Positions 1 to 8,857 of a stretch of 64,000 bases of DNA are shown piece after piece. The stretch lies in contig NZ_JPLZ01000006.1 of assembly GCF_000735135.1 (NCBI RefSeq), positions 496,001 to 560,000 of the forward strand, read 5' to 3'. Each line of letters opens with the position of its first letter. Position 1 is the stretch's first letter. Below the pieces are notes generated by a model. The model searched no databases and had not been told where the DNA came from. It saw nothing but the letters and a program-made list of their open reading frames with translations. Origin of the DNA: Chryseobacterium sp. FH1. Lineage in GTDB: Bacteria > Bacteroidota > Bacteroidia > Flavobacteriales > Weeksellaceae. The position numbers were made by a program, and so were the translations under genes.

Positions 1-951
1 TACTGTAACTGCACCGTCATTGATCTTATCTGTTGTCACTTTAGAAGATCCAATTGCTGTGACTCCAGAAGTATTGATTGTAATGTCTCCACTAACTGAA
101 ACTGGATTTTGTGGAGTATAAGGCAATGCCCCTGTCAAATACACCTGAGCAGCATTGGTACCATTAGAAAAGCCTGCTCCTGTATCACCTTTGTCACCCT
201 TCACACCCTGAGATCCAGTTGCACCGATTGCACCGGTATCACCTTTGTCACCCTTCACACCCTGAGATCCGGTTGCACCGATTGCCCCTGTATCACCTTT
301 GTCGCCTTTAATACCCTGAGGTCCAGTTACACCAATTGCACCAGTATCACCCTTGTCACCCTTCACACCTTGAGATCCAGTTGCACCGATTGCTCCGGTA
401 TCACCTTTGTCGCCTTTAATACCCTGAGGCCCAGTTGCACCTGTATCTCCTTTGTCACCCTTCACACCTTGAGATCCAGTTGCACCGATCGCCCCTGTAT
501 CACCTTTGTCCCCTTTAGGTCCCTGGATTCCTTGCGGGCCGGGTGTTGAGCTTCCAGAAGTTTTAGCATATAGCGCATATGGCACACTCAACAGCTGTGA
601 TGTACCGACAATGGAGTAGTTCGTTCCACCATTTGGGTCGGTTTCTGTCTTTATGAAGTAAGTGTCATTACTCCAATCAATGGATGCAAAATTACCACTT
701 ACAACTGTTCCATTTCCTATTCTTGATGTCAAAAGTCCATTTGCGTTGGTAGACTGGGTCTGTGTCTCAGAATATACCACTGACCCGGTTATAGAACCTT
801 TTAAGACAGAAAATTTTGAAGAAACGTTTTGATTCTTGATCAAGTCGTTGTTCGAGTTTCTAACGACTGCCTGATAACTCAGTGCATTCGGGGCTTGAGC
901 CAATGCCATTGCAGAAATTAGAAAAAGGCATAAAATAGAGAGTTTTTTCAT
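1..951 (-). CDS. Collagen-like repeat exported protein, cut by the left window edge
   Basis: Reading the minus strand from the ATG at 951 gives an open frame of 317 codons with no stop before position 1, so the C-terminus is missing. Residues 1-19 are a signal peptide (MKKLSILCLFLISAMALAQ). Residues 20-137 form a globular N-terminal domain with the LSYQAVVRN opening seen in many flavobacterial surface proteins. Residues 138-260 are about 41 uninterrupted Gly-X-Y triplets (GPQGIQGPKGDKGDTGA and variants), a bacterial collagen-like stalk. After that the protein continues as a non-collagen tail. It lies 23 nt downstream of the T9SS-domain gene on the same strand, so the two are probably co-transcribed from the promoter at 1629-1675. 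The role is inferred to be an extracellular filament or adhesin. It could also be a tail-fibre-like protein. Confidence 0.85.
   Translation of the reverse strand, partial: MKKLSILCLFLISAMALAQAPNALSYQAVVRNSNNDLIKNQNVSSKFSVLKGSITGSVVYSETQTQSTNANGLLTSRIGNGTVVSGNFASIDWSNDTYFIKTETDPNGGTNYSIVGTSQLLSVPYALYAKTSGSSTPGPQGIQGPKGDKGDTGAIGATGSQGVKGDKGDTGATGPQGIKGDKGDTGAIGATGSQGVKGDKGDTGAIGVTGPQGIKGDKGDTGAIGATGSQGVKGDKGDTGAIGATGSQGVKGDKGDTGAGFSNGTNAAQVYLTGALPYTPQNPVSVSGDITINTSGVTAIGSSKVTTDKINDGAVTV
172..540 (-). repeat. DNA tandem repeats encoding Gly-X-Y triplets
   Basis: The collagen-like stalk is built from alternating 54-nt (GDTGAIGATGSQGVKGDK) and 45-nt (GDTGATGPQGIKGDK) units with near-identical codons. 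This suggests recent expansion and likely length variation between strains. A shadow frame on the opposite strand gives a Thr/Cys-rich ORF that is not a gene. Confidence 0.85.
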
Positions 952-974
952 AATTTATAAGTTTGTTCAATTTG

Positions 975-1457
975 TTATTTATCGGTTTTCAGTACTTTGA
1001 ATATTTTCACAGGTTTGTTATTTTTTGAAACTTTAAGGAGGTAAGTTCCTGAAGGATAATTTGAAATAGATAATTCGGTGACTTTCCCCGAAACTGCTTT
1101 TTTATTCAGTATTTTTCCCGCAAGGTCGTATAATTCGTAGCTGTATTTCTGGTGATCAGTAAAGTCGATTTTCAAGTTCAAGATATCTGTTGTCGGATTT
1201 GGGTAGATCTTAAGTGCCAAACCAATTTGCGATATTTCCTGACCTAGTGTTTCCGTAATTTCATAAGCGTTTTGAACACCGGTATTTATGTTTCCTCCTG
1301 GCGATGTGCTGGATTCATAGAATATTTGCCCTACAGAATAGCTCACATTTCCAGTAGTTCCAGTAGCGTTGTCGCCACTACTATTTTGTGTTGATTGTGC
1401 ATTGATCTTCAAAACGCCAAAAAGCGCCAAAAAGCTAAATGTGGTTATTGATTTCAT
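975..1457 (-). CDS. Short exported protein with T9SS type A C-terminal sorting domain
   Basis: This is a 160-residue protein. Residues 1-20 are a signal peptide ending INAQ. A short Ser/Thr/Gly/Asn-rich segment (SVGQIFYES region, about 38-60) follows. Residues 78-160 form the conserved beta-sandwich C-terminal domain of type IX secretion substrates: the opening IYPNPTTDILNLKI, the middle YDLAGKIL and the ending GTYLLKV then KIFKVLK. The domain directs export through the T9SS and is removed at the cell surface. The mature part is very short, about 55 residues, so the protein may be a small surface factor or a partner of the collagen-like protein encoded 23 nt downstream. The start ATG is followed directly by a good signal sequence. 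Confidence 0.85.
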   Translation of the reverse strand: MKSITTFSFLALFGVLKINAQSTQNSSGDNATGTTGNVSYSVGQIFYESSTSPGGNINTGVQNAYEITETLGQEISQIGLALKIYPNPTTDILNLKIDFTDHQKYSYELYDLAGKILNKKAVSGKVTELSISNYPSGTYLLKVSKNNKPVKIFKVLKTDK

Positions 1458-1628
1458 TGTTGTTGTCTTTAGTAATTAATTTTATGGTAACATCAAGTGA
1501 AGGGACTTGGGAACAAAGAAACTTTGAGATGATTTCTCAGAATAGGTGATATTGGCTCTAATGTTGCTTTATCAGCAATGGAACAACGTTATGGGTGTGA
1601 TTGTCATTGTTATTTCTCTTTATTGTTG

Positions 1629-1675
1629 CAAATAAATAAATTTGAAATCACAAAAAATTGTAAAAATGGAATGTC
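1629..1675 (-). promoter_or_regulatory. Shared-regulon promoter, copy 1
   Basis: On the minus strand the box CCATTTTTACAATTTT is followed by 17 nt and TTTATTTG, a variant of the Bacteroidota -7 box TAnnTTTG. It faces the T9SS and collagen-like gene pair, with a leader of about 170 nt to the ATG at 1457. It abuts the stop codon of the AraC gene at 1675. It is one of seven copies in the window with identical spacing. Confidence 0.7.
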
Positions 1676-2478
1676 TAAATAAAAAGCCAGATATTTTCTT
1701 TATCTGTGTCGACATTTTTAAAAAATTCTTTTGGTTTTTTACCGGTCAGTTTTTTAAAATCTTTTATAAAATGTGATTGGTCAAAAAATAAATTTTGATG
1801 AGATAGTGTTGTCAGATTTTTGCTTTCGCTTTTGTTGATCAAAGCTTTTCTGAAACGATGGATCTTTCGATATTCAGAAGGTGTTTTTCCAACGTTTTTC
1901 GAGAACAGGATATTGATATGCTGTCTCGTAAAATTATATTTTTGGGCAATTTCGTCAATCTTCAAATCTTTTTCAATATCTGCTAAAATCTGCTCAACTA
2001 GATCTAGATCTTTTTTTACGAAATTTGACAATAAATAATCCTCTAATAATTTGATCTGATTTTCTCTGTCTGATTGTTTAAAAATCAATTCCATTTTTTC
2101 TTTGTAATCAGGAAAAGGAGTGAAATCAGAGATCTTTGACTGTTTAAAGAGCAGAGAATTGTCAATGAAATAGTTTATAGCAAGCGGTTTGAAGTAGATT
2201 GTAACTTCATTTACTAAATTTTCATAAATGATTTCAAGAGGATTTGAATAGCTGGTCACAAGTCCTGCCACAATATTGCTGTGTTCAGCAGATTTTATTT
2301 TGTATTGATTTCCGTAAAAATGCTCATCAGCATTTTGATAAATAGACAGTATACAGTAGTTATTTGGGAAAGTAAGATAGCTGAGAGGCTTCGAAAGAAT
2401 GTCTTCTGCAATAAAATAATATCCTTCGATGTACTCTTTCAGAATACTATTTTTTGGCTGATAAAAATTGACTTCCAT
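1675..2478 (-). CDS. AraC-family transcriptional regulator
   Basis: This 267-residue protein has a divergent N-terminal sensing domain (1-155) of the kind found in Bacteroidota AraC proteins. The C-terminal pair of helix-turn-helix motifs spans about 165-255. The first HTH is around DEIAQKYNFTRQHINILF and is followed by the family signature GKTPSEYRKIHRFRKAL. The second is around HQNLFFDQSHFIKDFKKLTG, ending with the typical KKPKEFFKN. It is expected to bind DNA in response to a small ligand. The stop codon touches a conserved promoter (1629-1675) that faces the next minus-strand gene. The second AraC gene at 5752 has the same arrangement, so it may control that promoter. The ligand is unknown. 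Confidence 0.9.
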   Translation of the reverse strand: MEVNFYQPKNSILKEYIEGYYFIAEDILSKPLSYLTFPNNYCILSIYQNADEHFYGNQYKIKSAEHSNIVAGLVTSYSNPLEIIYENLVNEVTIYFKPLAINYFIDNSLLFKQSKISDFTPFPDYKEKMELIFKQSDRENQIKLLEDYLLSNFVKKDLDLVEQILADIEKDLKIDEIAQKYNFTRQHINILFSKNVGKTPSEYRKIHRFRKALINKSESKNLTTLSHQNLFFDQSHFIKDFKKLTGKKPKEFFKNVDTDKENIWLFI

Positions 2479-3142
2479 TTTTAAATTATATTTTAACTAT
2501 ATTATAGTTAAGTATTCTTTTTGATGTGTTATAAATATGGATAATTGTTTAATTTTTGCAAATGTATATTTTTTAATTGATTATTTTGAAATTTTATCAA
2601 ATTTATAAATGATGCCGATAGCCGATTGACTATTTTAAGTATACGAAGACAAGTTATAAATTTTAAAATTCTTCAATTTGTGGGGCTAATTGATCAAGTA
2701 TAATAAAGCACAAAGGGTGGAATATAGATATTTTACAACTTTATTTCAGTGAGGTAAGTGATTGTTGTAAATGAATTTAGTAAGATTAAATATTTATATT
2801 TTTACAAAGGTTTTAAAGAATGGGTGTCCCTCGAACCTAAATCAATTTGGCAAGAAATCTTTGTTCAACTCTTAGACAGCATAATCTGTAATCGAACTAT
2901 TTGGTAAATTAACAATACATTGATCAACAAATTAAATTTTACATTGTCTCCAAACATTTTGTATGCAATATTAATTTATAAAATACTTTCAAAAATTGAA
3001 ACCGAAACAGTCCGAATTTTTAATGGATTACTAGTGTCTTGCTTTGACTTTCCATTTTTACAATTTTATATACCTACAAATTTATTTTTTTGCTTGACTA
3101 AGTTTTTGTTAACCTTAGCAAAAATGTATAATCCTAAATAAA
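2479..3142. other. AT-rich intergenic region, no convincing gene
   Basis: This holds the upstream region of the AraC gene on the minus strand and the plus-facing shared-regulon promoter at 3046-3092. The 73-codon plus frame at 2920-3141 is low-complexity AT-rich DNA that contains that promoter, so I do not call it a gene. Confidence 0.6.
3046..3092 (+). promoter_or_regulatory. Shared-regulon promoter, copy 2
   Basis: The plus strand carries GACTTTCC, then ATTTTTACAATTTT, 17 nt, and TTTTTTTG in the -7 position. It drives the S41 peptidase gene, with about 60 nt between the box and the ATG at 3155. Confidence 0.7.
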
Positions 3143-3154
3143 ATGGGCATACCA

Positions 3155-4873
3155 ATGAAGCGACTTACAATCATTATAATGTTGTTTATTTTTCAACAAA
3201 AGCTTTCTGCGCAAACCGAACAACAATTTATGTTCTTCAAAACCTGGAACTATATCAAATATTATCATCCTGATCTTGCCAGCGGAAAGGTGAGTGCGGA
3301 CAGTTTGTTTTTGGTGAATGTTAAAGAAATCAATTCTAAGGATGATTTCAATTCCATCATCACAAAATTAACTTCAAAGCTTAATGAGAAATTTACGATA
3401 TCAGCTCCTTTAGAGCGATCAAAAGATGTGATGTTGCAAAATCAGAATTTCGACTGGTTTCAGAAAAACAAAAAAATTAGTACTAAAAATAAAGATATTC
3501 TCAACAAAATTTACGAGCATCGATACAATTTTGAAAAACTTCCAAAGGATAAATTGGTGAGTGATGAAAAAGAATACACTTTTCCAAAATCAGAAAATAT
3601 TCCCTACGGATATCGTTTACTTTCTTTAGCAAAAATTCAGGGAGTTATAGATTACCTTTTTCCACATAAATATATCATGGACAAAGGTTTTGATGAATAT
3701 TTCAAAAAAAGTTTAGATGGAAATTCACAATTAAAAACGAGAAAAGATTTTGAAATTATTTTAGCCGGATTGGTTTCAAAACTGAAAGACAGTCATGCGA
3801 TTAGCTTTTACAAGCAGTTGCACTACAGAAAGGATATTTATAATATGACCTACCTTGCGCCGTTTGATTTTCAAATAGTGGATGATCATATTTTGATAAC
3901 ACATCTTATTATCCCGGAAATTTGTTCAAAAGCTCAGATTAGCGTTGGCGACAAAATCATTTCTATCAATGGTAAAAGTATTTCCCAGATCATTAAAGAA
4001 AAAGGAAAACTTCTTTCGGCTTCAAACGATGAAAAACTGATTCATTATTTATCAAAGTATGAGAATAATCTCATCTGGCCAGATAATCTTCCACAAAAAA
4101 CGTTACAATTGAAATCCACAAAAAGCAATAAGAAAGTTTCTACAAAGATTGAAATGATAGACACTTCCAAAAAGGCGAGCTATGAGATCCTTGTTGCGTA
4201 CGTTCAAGACAAGATAAAAAAGGCAGAAAGTCGTCAACTCGATCATGAAGATATTGCCTACTTCAAGATCAGCAACACATATGGCTTTATTGAGGATGTG
4301 GAAAATGACAAGATTGACGCAAAGATGGATAGTATTCTATACAATGCTTCACAGAAAAAAGCTATTGTTTTTGACATGAGAGCTTATCCGGATTGGGGAG
4401 GCTTTCCATACCATTATATCTACAAATATTTTTCGCCTGCAGAAAATTATTTTTTTAAATATTATGCACCAAATCTCAAAAACATAGGTACGTTTGTATA
4501 TATTGAAGACGAGGCATATTATTTTCCAAAAATTAAAGATAAAGAGACACATGTTTATCAGGGAAAAGTTTTCTTTCTCGTCAACCCTGAAACCCGCAGT
4601 GCAAGCGAATGGTACTCGATGAGTTTACAGAAAATATTTCCGCAATCATTAACGATTGGTCAGCAAACTTCCGGTGCCGACGGAGATTTGGTAAAAGTTA
4701 ATCTTCCTGGAGATTATATTTTGGAATTTACAGGAAACGGAATCTTTTATCCAGATAATTCACAAACCCAACAAACTGGAATCAGAATCAATGAAATAAT
4801 TAAATATAAAGATCAGGATATTCTAGATAAAAAAGACCTAGAGTTTGAAAGGGTTTTAAATAGTTTAAAGTAA
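3155..4873 (+). CDS. S41-family (C-terminal processing-like) exported peptidase
   Basis: A secreted protein of about 572 residues with signal peptide MKRLTIIIMLFIFQQKLSAQ. I chose the ATG at 3155 over the in-frame ATG at 3143 because the signal peptide starts there directly. The N-terminal half has an FKTWNYIKYYHPDL motif shared by a Bacteroidota S41 subgroup. A PDZ-like domain sits around 235-285 (SVGDKIISINGK). The tail-specific protease fold follows, with the strand AIVFDMRAYPDWGG and the nucleophile region TRSASEWYSMSLQ. The later IGQQTSGADGD lacks the lysine usually present in a GK(G/T) setting, so a Ser-Lys dyad is not obvious. It probably acts as a periplasmic peptidase. Substrate unknown. 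Confidence 0.85.
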   Translation: MKRLTIIIMLFIFQQKLSAQTEQQFMFFKTWNYIKYYHPDLASGKVSADSLFLVNVKEINSKDDFNSIITKLTSKLNEKFTISAPLERSKDVMLQNQNFDWFQKNKKISTKNKDILNKIYEHRYNFEKLPKDKLVSDEKEYTFPKSENIPYGYRLLSLAKIQGVIDYLFPHKYIMDKGFDEYFKKSLDGNSQLKTRKDFEIILAGLVSKLKDSHAISFYKQLHYRKDIYNMTYLAPFDFQIVDDHILITHLIIPEICSKAQISVGDKIISINGKSISQIIKEKGKLLSASNDEKLIHYLSKYENNLIWPDNLPQKTLQLKSTKSNKKVSTKIEMIDTSKKASYEILVAYVQDKIKKAESRQLDHEDIAYFKISNTYGFIEDVENDKIDAKMDSILYNASQKKAIVFDMRAYPDWGGFPYHYIYKYFSPAENYFFKYYAPNLKNIGTFVYIEDEAYYFPKIKDKETHVYQGKVFFLVNPETRSASEWYSMSLQKIFPQSLTIGQQTSGADGDLVKVNLPGDYILEFTGNGIFYPDNSQTQQTGIRINEIIKYKDQDILDKKDLEFERVLNSLK

Positions 4874-4912
4874 TGGAATACATGAACAAATCTGATTGAT
4901 TTAGATTAGAGC

Positions 4913-4940
4913 TCCCCAAAAGCAGATATGCTTTTGGGGA
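4913..4940 (+). terminator. Hairpin terminator candidate
   Basis: A perfect 12-bp stem (TCCCCAAAAGCA and its complement, 4-nt loop) lies 40 nt after the S41 peptidase stop. It is followed by TAAAAAAC rather than a U-run, so intrinsic termination is uncertain. The two flanking genes converge here. Confidence 0.5.
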
Positions 4941-5156
4941 TAAAAAACAAAACAATATCATTAAAAATAAAATGCGAATATCCGTTATCTGCGCGATACA
5001 CTGATGCAATTATTTTTATTTTTCACTCAAGCAAAAAGATTTTTTTAAAGCTCGGTTTGTAGACATCTGTATGTTAATAAAGCACGAGGTCATAGCTTTT
5101 TATCATCTAACTTGACAGTGTTTATTTATGTTGTTGCTTATTGAGTTTCTCTAAGT

Positions 5157-5633
5157 TTATTTAATTCGCTTCATTGGGAACTTCCTTCGGTTTTCTTTTC
5201 CATTCTTCAGTCCTGAAATTTCTGCATTTAAAGAATCTTCATTTATTTTTTGATAAGAAATGACCTGTGGGAAATCATGCGTTCTATTTTCAAACACAAA
5301 TTCTTTTTGAGAAATCAATCTACTTTCAAAACGCACTGGTTGACCCCCATTTTGATCTTTAACAGCTGGTATATAGTATAACTTTCCATTCTCTTCAACT
5401 AGCCTAATTTCCTCAAAAACGATGGTGTCATTATTTTTCAGTATATAACTTTTTCCAGTCAATTCATTTTTGACTGTTTTTCTCCAAGTCTCATAGATAC
5501 TTCCTTTAGCGGTTTTGTGCTCCCAGGTTCCGATCAGCCATTCTGTTTTTTGGATGTTTTTGTTTTGTTGTACTGCACATCCGAACAGTATCAAAAGGGC
5601 AGATGCAGTTAAAAAATTTCTTTTTGTTATCAT
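5157..5633 (-). CDS. DUF6265-family lipoprotein
   Basis: A 158-residue protein with an N-terminal signal and lipobox (LLILFGC, Cys19), so it is probably anchored in the outer or inner membrane. The mature part shows DUF6265 signatures: WLIGTWEHKT near the start, then ETWRKTVKNELTGKSYILKNNDTI, YYIPAVKDQNGG, and FENRTHDFPQVISYQ, ending with DSLNAEISG. The family has a lipocalin-like beta-barrel look and no assigned reaction. The gene lies directly downstream of the second AraC regulator and is preceded by one of the shared promoters (5704-5750), so it is a likely regulon member. Confidence 0.85.
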   Translation of the reverse strand: MITKRNFLTASALLILFGCAVQQNKNIQKTEWLIGTWEHKTAKGSIYETWRKTVKNELTGKSYILKNNDTIVFEEIRLVEENGKLYYIPAVKDQNGGQPVRFESRLISQKEFVFENRTHDFPQVISYQKINEDSLNAEISGLKNGKENRRKFPMKRIK

Positions 5634-5703
5634 AATTTTGGGACAAGTTATTTGAATTTGATAAAATATACAAGTCGTGATAAACTATGATCCGACCACC
5701 CTG

Positions 5704-5750
5704 CAAAATTGCAATGCATCCCTAACAAAAAATTGTAAAAATGCGACAGG
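5704..5750 (-). promoter_or_regulatory. Shared-regulon promoter, copy 3
   Basis: The minus strand carries TGTCGCATTTTTACAATTTT, 17 nt, then CAATTTTG. It differs from the other copies in the upstream half (TGTCG in place of CTTTC). It starts 2 nt beyond the AraC stop and faces the DUF6265 gene, with a leader of about 70 nt. Confidence 0.7.
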
Positions 5751-5751
5751 C

Positions 5752-6564
5752 TCAATCACCGACAAATAAGGATGTCATTTTAAGGCTTTTTCCATAGAAT
5801 TCCTTTGGGGTGACACCTACAAATTCCCTGAAATCTTTTATAAAGTGTGCCTGGTCGTAATATTCATTTTCATAGGCCAGAGAAGTAAGGTTTGTAAATT
5901 CTCCTGTCAAAAGCAACTTGAGTGCAATCTGCAGACGGATGGTCTTTGAAAGCTGTTTGGGACTTAGACCGATTGCTAAAGAAAATTTACGTTCCAACTG
6001 TCTGCGGTTTACCCTGGTTATTCTTGAAATTTCCTCAATACTGAGCTGACCGTTTGCAGTTATAATGGTTTCAACGGATGATTTCACGATATGATCAATG
6101 GTTTTAGTACTTGTCAGTCTATTGAGTAAGAACTTCTCGATCAGATTGATCTTTTCCTGCGTAGAATGCGAATTTAAAATTATGTTTTGGATATCCAGTC
6201 CATCTTTTCCAAACAATTTTTCTAATGATATAGCTGTATTCTCCATTTCCCTTATCGGAATGGAAGCAAAAGGCAAAAAACCGTTTGGATGGAAACGGAC
6301 AGCAAAGATACCGGTCCTTCCGGTAGGTTCTATTTCAAGAGGACGTGTAAGTTGCCCGATAACAAAGCATTTGGGTTGTGTGATATGATTCCCATTCAAA
6401 GTGTGTTGCAGGTACAAATCACCATAATGAAAGATCATTTCCATACAGCCATCGGGAACAATGGATTGCTTTTCCTTTGAATCATCTGCTGAACTTTCCA
6501 AAGTCCAGTAACATTTGACAAACATCGTCAAATCATGTGTTGGTTCGAATATATGGTAATTCAT
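5752..6564 (-). CDS. AraC-family transcriptional regulator with DUF6597-like N-terminus
   Basis: A 270-residue regulator. The N-terminal domain (1-150) has the motifs common in this subfamily: CYWTLE, IVPDGCMEMIFHYGD and GIFAVRFHPNGF. The C-terminal AraC DNA-binding domain (about 165-262) shows SIEEISRITRVNRRQLERKFSLAIGLSPKQLSKTIRLQ, then the second HTH YENEYYDQAHFIKDFREFVGVTPKEF. The gene is followed at once by a shared-regulon promoter facing the DUF6265 lipoprotein gene. Subfamily members often control an adjacent gene. That role, and control of the other six promoter copies, is inference. Confidence 0.9.
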   Translation of the reverse strand: MNYHIFEPTHDLTMFVKCYWTLESSADDSKEKQSIVPDGCMEMIFHYGDLYLQHTLNGNHITQPKCFVIGQLTRPLEIEPTGRTGIFAVRFHPNGFLPFASIPIREMENTAISLEKLFGKDGLDIQNIILNSHSTQEKINLIEKFLLNRLTSTKTIDHIVKSSVETIITANGQLSIEEISRITRVNRRQLERKFSLAIGLSPKQLSKTIRLQIALKLLLTGEFTNLTSLAYENEYYDQAHFIKDFREFVGVTPKEFYGKSLKMTSLFVGD

Positions 6565-6825
6565 TCGGACTTATTTTTTTATAAAAATAAGTCATTTCTG
6601 GTAGAAAATAAGCATCCCAAGATTTTTTCCATACGCTCCAATAATAAATTTATCATATCTACCGAGAGGATTAATGATCTGACTTTAAGTCCGTTTGGTA
6701 ATCTTAAAGAATTTACTTTTAATCGTGTTTTCCATTAAAATTTTTTTGAATTATTTATTTGATATTTACAAATAAAATATGATTTAAATTTTGCCCTGAT
6801 AGAGAGAAGCAATGATTTAAATTCT

Positions 6826-7962
6826 TTATTCTGTTGGTTTTAAAATCAAATCTGCTAATAAAATGAGTTCATTCTGTGCACTCTGATCTGCCTCATTGGA
6901 TAATAAAACAATACCTGAATTTGAATCGGGGTAAAATACCATATAGCTGCTAAAACCTAAACTGCCTCCGGTATGAGAAATACTTCTCCGCCCATCTTCT
7001 GTTTTTTTTACTTTCCAATTAAGTGCAACGGCACCATCTTCAATTTTTCCAAAGGTTGGTTGGTGGCTTAATTTTACAACAGCATTTGTTTCATTTAATT
7101 GAAAAGCCATATATTTCAGCATATCCGAACTTGTAGAAGCTACGCTGGCCGCAACCATCAGATCTTCCCAATCGATGATGGGCATAATACGCCCCTTACC
7201 ATCATAACCTGTAGCCATTTTTGCCGGCCGTTTTCCAGGTGATAAAAGATGGGTGTTTTTCATTTTTAGTGGTTTAGCGAAATATATTTCCAGTAAATTT
7301 TCAAATGAATTTCCATAGACTTTTTCCATAATGAAACCCAGCAACTGCGCAGCTGTATTACAATGTCTAGAAACACTTCCCGGTGCAACCCTTAGTTTTA
7401 CATCCTGTAGATCACGGTAAAAATCCTCCCGGCTGTATTTTGTGTGAACGGAATCTAAGATGAAGGGAATCGAGTCAGGATCTGCTTTTCCGAATATATC
7501 CTTGTCTGGCATCCAGTTTGGCAATCCTGAGGTAAGATTTGCTAAATTTTGTAGCGTAATCGGTGTTCCATCATATTCCAAATTAGGATAATCTTCCTTC
7601 AGATACTTGCGGATGTCATCATTAAGGTTTACTTTTTTATCAATAACAGCCTTCGCAAGTAAAGTTGCACCAAATGTTTTTGTAATGGAAGCAAGTTCAT
7701 ATACCGTATTTCCTGTCGGTAATTTTTGTTTATCTTTTTTGGATGAACCGTAATTATATATGTATGACCTTCCATTTTTAATAATGCCAATTGAAATACC
7801 CACTCTGGAATTATTTTTCATAAATGCAGACACTGATTTTTCTACCATTGAATCTAACGGCGTTTTTAATCTGTTATCTGTAGGTATTCTAATTTGATCT
7901 GTTTGACCAAAACAGAAAGATAAACTTGCTGAAAGGGCGAGAAATAAAAATAGTTTTTTCAT
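6826..7962 (-). CDS. Class C beta-lactamase-like serine hydrolase
   Basis: An exported hydrolase of about 378 residues. The frame is open to 8076, but the ATG at 7962 begins a clean signal peptide (MKKLFLFLALSASLSFCFG), so I place the start there. Penicillin-binding fold motifs are present: the nucleophile motif SITK in ELASITKTFGAT, and the third motif HTG in ISHTGGSLGFSS. The second motif, usually YxN, reads SRHCNTAAQLLG, so the catalytic tyrosine is replaced by histidine or displaced. Whether it hydrolyses beta-lactams, peptides or esters cannot be told. This family is often a D-aminopeptidase or esterase. No copy of the shared promoter was found upstream. Confidence 0.85.
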   Translation of the reverse strand: MKKLFLFLALSASLSFCFGQTDQIRIPTDNRLKTPLDSMVEKSVSAFMKNNSRVGISIGIIKNGRSYIYNYGSSKKDKQKLPTGNTVYELASITKTFGATLLAKAVIDKKVNLNDDIRKYLKEDYPNLEYDGTPITLQNLANLTSGLPNWMPDKDIFGKADPDSIPFILDSVHTKYSREDFYRDLQDVKLRVAPGSVSRHCNTAAQLLGFIMEKVYGNSFENLLEIYFAKPLKMKNTHLLSPGKRPAKMATGYDGKGRIMPIIDWEDLMVAASVASTSSDMLKYMAFQLNETNAVVKLSHQPTFGKIEDGAVALNWKVKKTEDGRRSISHTGGSLGFSSYMVFYPDSNSGIVLLSNEADQSAQNELILLADLILKPTE

Positions 7963-8327
7963 ATTAATTTTAGATGGTGTGCCGTTATAATTGATGTGAC
8001 CTTCTACCTGTATTAATGACAGTTTGAACCTATGTAATATTACATTGATAATCGATTTTTGTTTTTTAAAATACAATTGTCCTAATCAATAATCACAAAA
8101 TAACTTCAAAATTTATGTCTGTTAATCTAAAAAGAAAGAGATAAGGAAATAAGGGAAAAATTTAATTTGCTATATTTTTATTGATTCAATGGTAATGAAA
8201 CCTATTCTGTCAATCCAAAACTCCCTTTTTGCCACAATCATTCAATTTACTGATTCAGAAACTTTATTTTTTTATTGATATTTTTTTTGCATCTTTTTAG
8301 TATCTAAGTCCATCTTTTTTCATTATA

Positions 8328-8807
8328 TCATCGAATCAAAAATATTTTTACCTGGGCATAAACACTAATTAATAGTACAACAATATAAAACATGATTAGA
8401 TATGATAAGGTATCAAGAGATACTTTCTTTACCGTTATTTGTCTTTGAATATATGCTGTCAGAATCAAAATATTCATTCCTAGGTAGCCTGCACCAAACA
8501 TCGCAATATATCCCCACGGACTTCCAAGTTTAATATCAGTTCCTGAAAAATAATTTAAAAAAGGAATTCCTCCGGCACAAAAAAAACCCATTATCAAAGG
8601 ATAAACCAATATTGATATCAACCTGAGCATCTTCTTATCCTTGATAAAGCTGAAAAAAGGCAACTCGATATACTGTAGTATTTTTAGTGCAGTTGTGCTG
8701 TTGTTTCCTTTTAAAATATTCCATAAACGTTCTATCTCAAATATTATAAATACCTGAAAAAAGATGATTATTAAATTTGATAAAATTTTTGCTAAATTGA
8801 TATCCAT
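8328..8807 (-). CDS. Hypothetical four-helix membrane protein
   Basis: A 159-residue protein with four predicted membrane segments (about 8-25, 64-84, 99-119, 133-153) and short basic loops (KDKKMLR, RQITVKK). I do not recognise the family. It lies between the serine hydrolase and the GExxH enzyme on the same strand, 50 nt downstream of the latter, so it may be co-transcribed with it. Confidence 0.6.
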   Translation of the reverse strand: MDINLAKILSNLIIIFFQVFIIFEIERLWNILKGNNSTTALKILQYIELPFFSFIKDKKMLRLISILVYPLIMGFFCAGGIPFLNYFSGTDIKLGSPWGYIAMFGAGYLGMNILILTAYIQRQITVKKVSLDTLSYLIMFYIVVLLISVYAQVKIFLIR

Positions 8808-8857
8808 ATAACAGATAGATAATTCAAATCTGAGTTGAAAATGAAATGATTAAAATC

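Noticed and set aside
172..540. Repeat block as a CRISPR array
   Set aside because: The repeats have no spacers of unique sequence and translate to Gly-X-Y triplets in one continuous frame.
109..549. 146-codon plus-strand frame rich in Thr, Cys and Leu
   Set aside because: Antisense shadow of the collagen-like repeat. The minus-strand reading gives a signal peptide and Gly-X-Y triplets.
2735..2775. Possible eighth regulon box facing the first AraC gene (CATTTACAA, 17 nt, TAAAGTTG)
   Set aside because: The box is two bases shorter and the -7 box has a mismatch in TTTG. Too weak to count.
2920..3141. 73-codon plus frame before the first S41 peptidase
   Set aside because: Low-complexity AT-rich sequence that contains the regulon promoter. 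No domain or signal.
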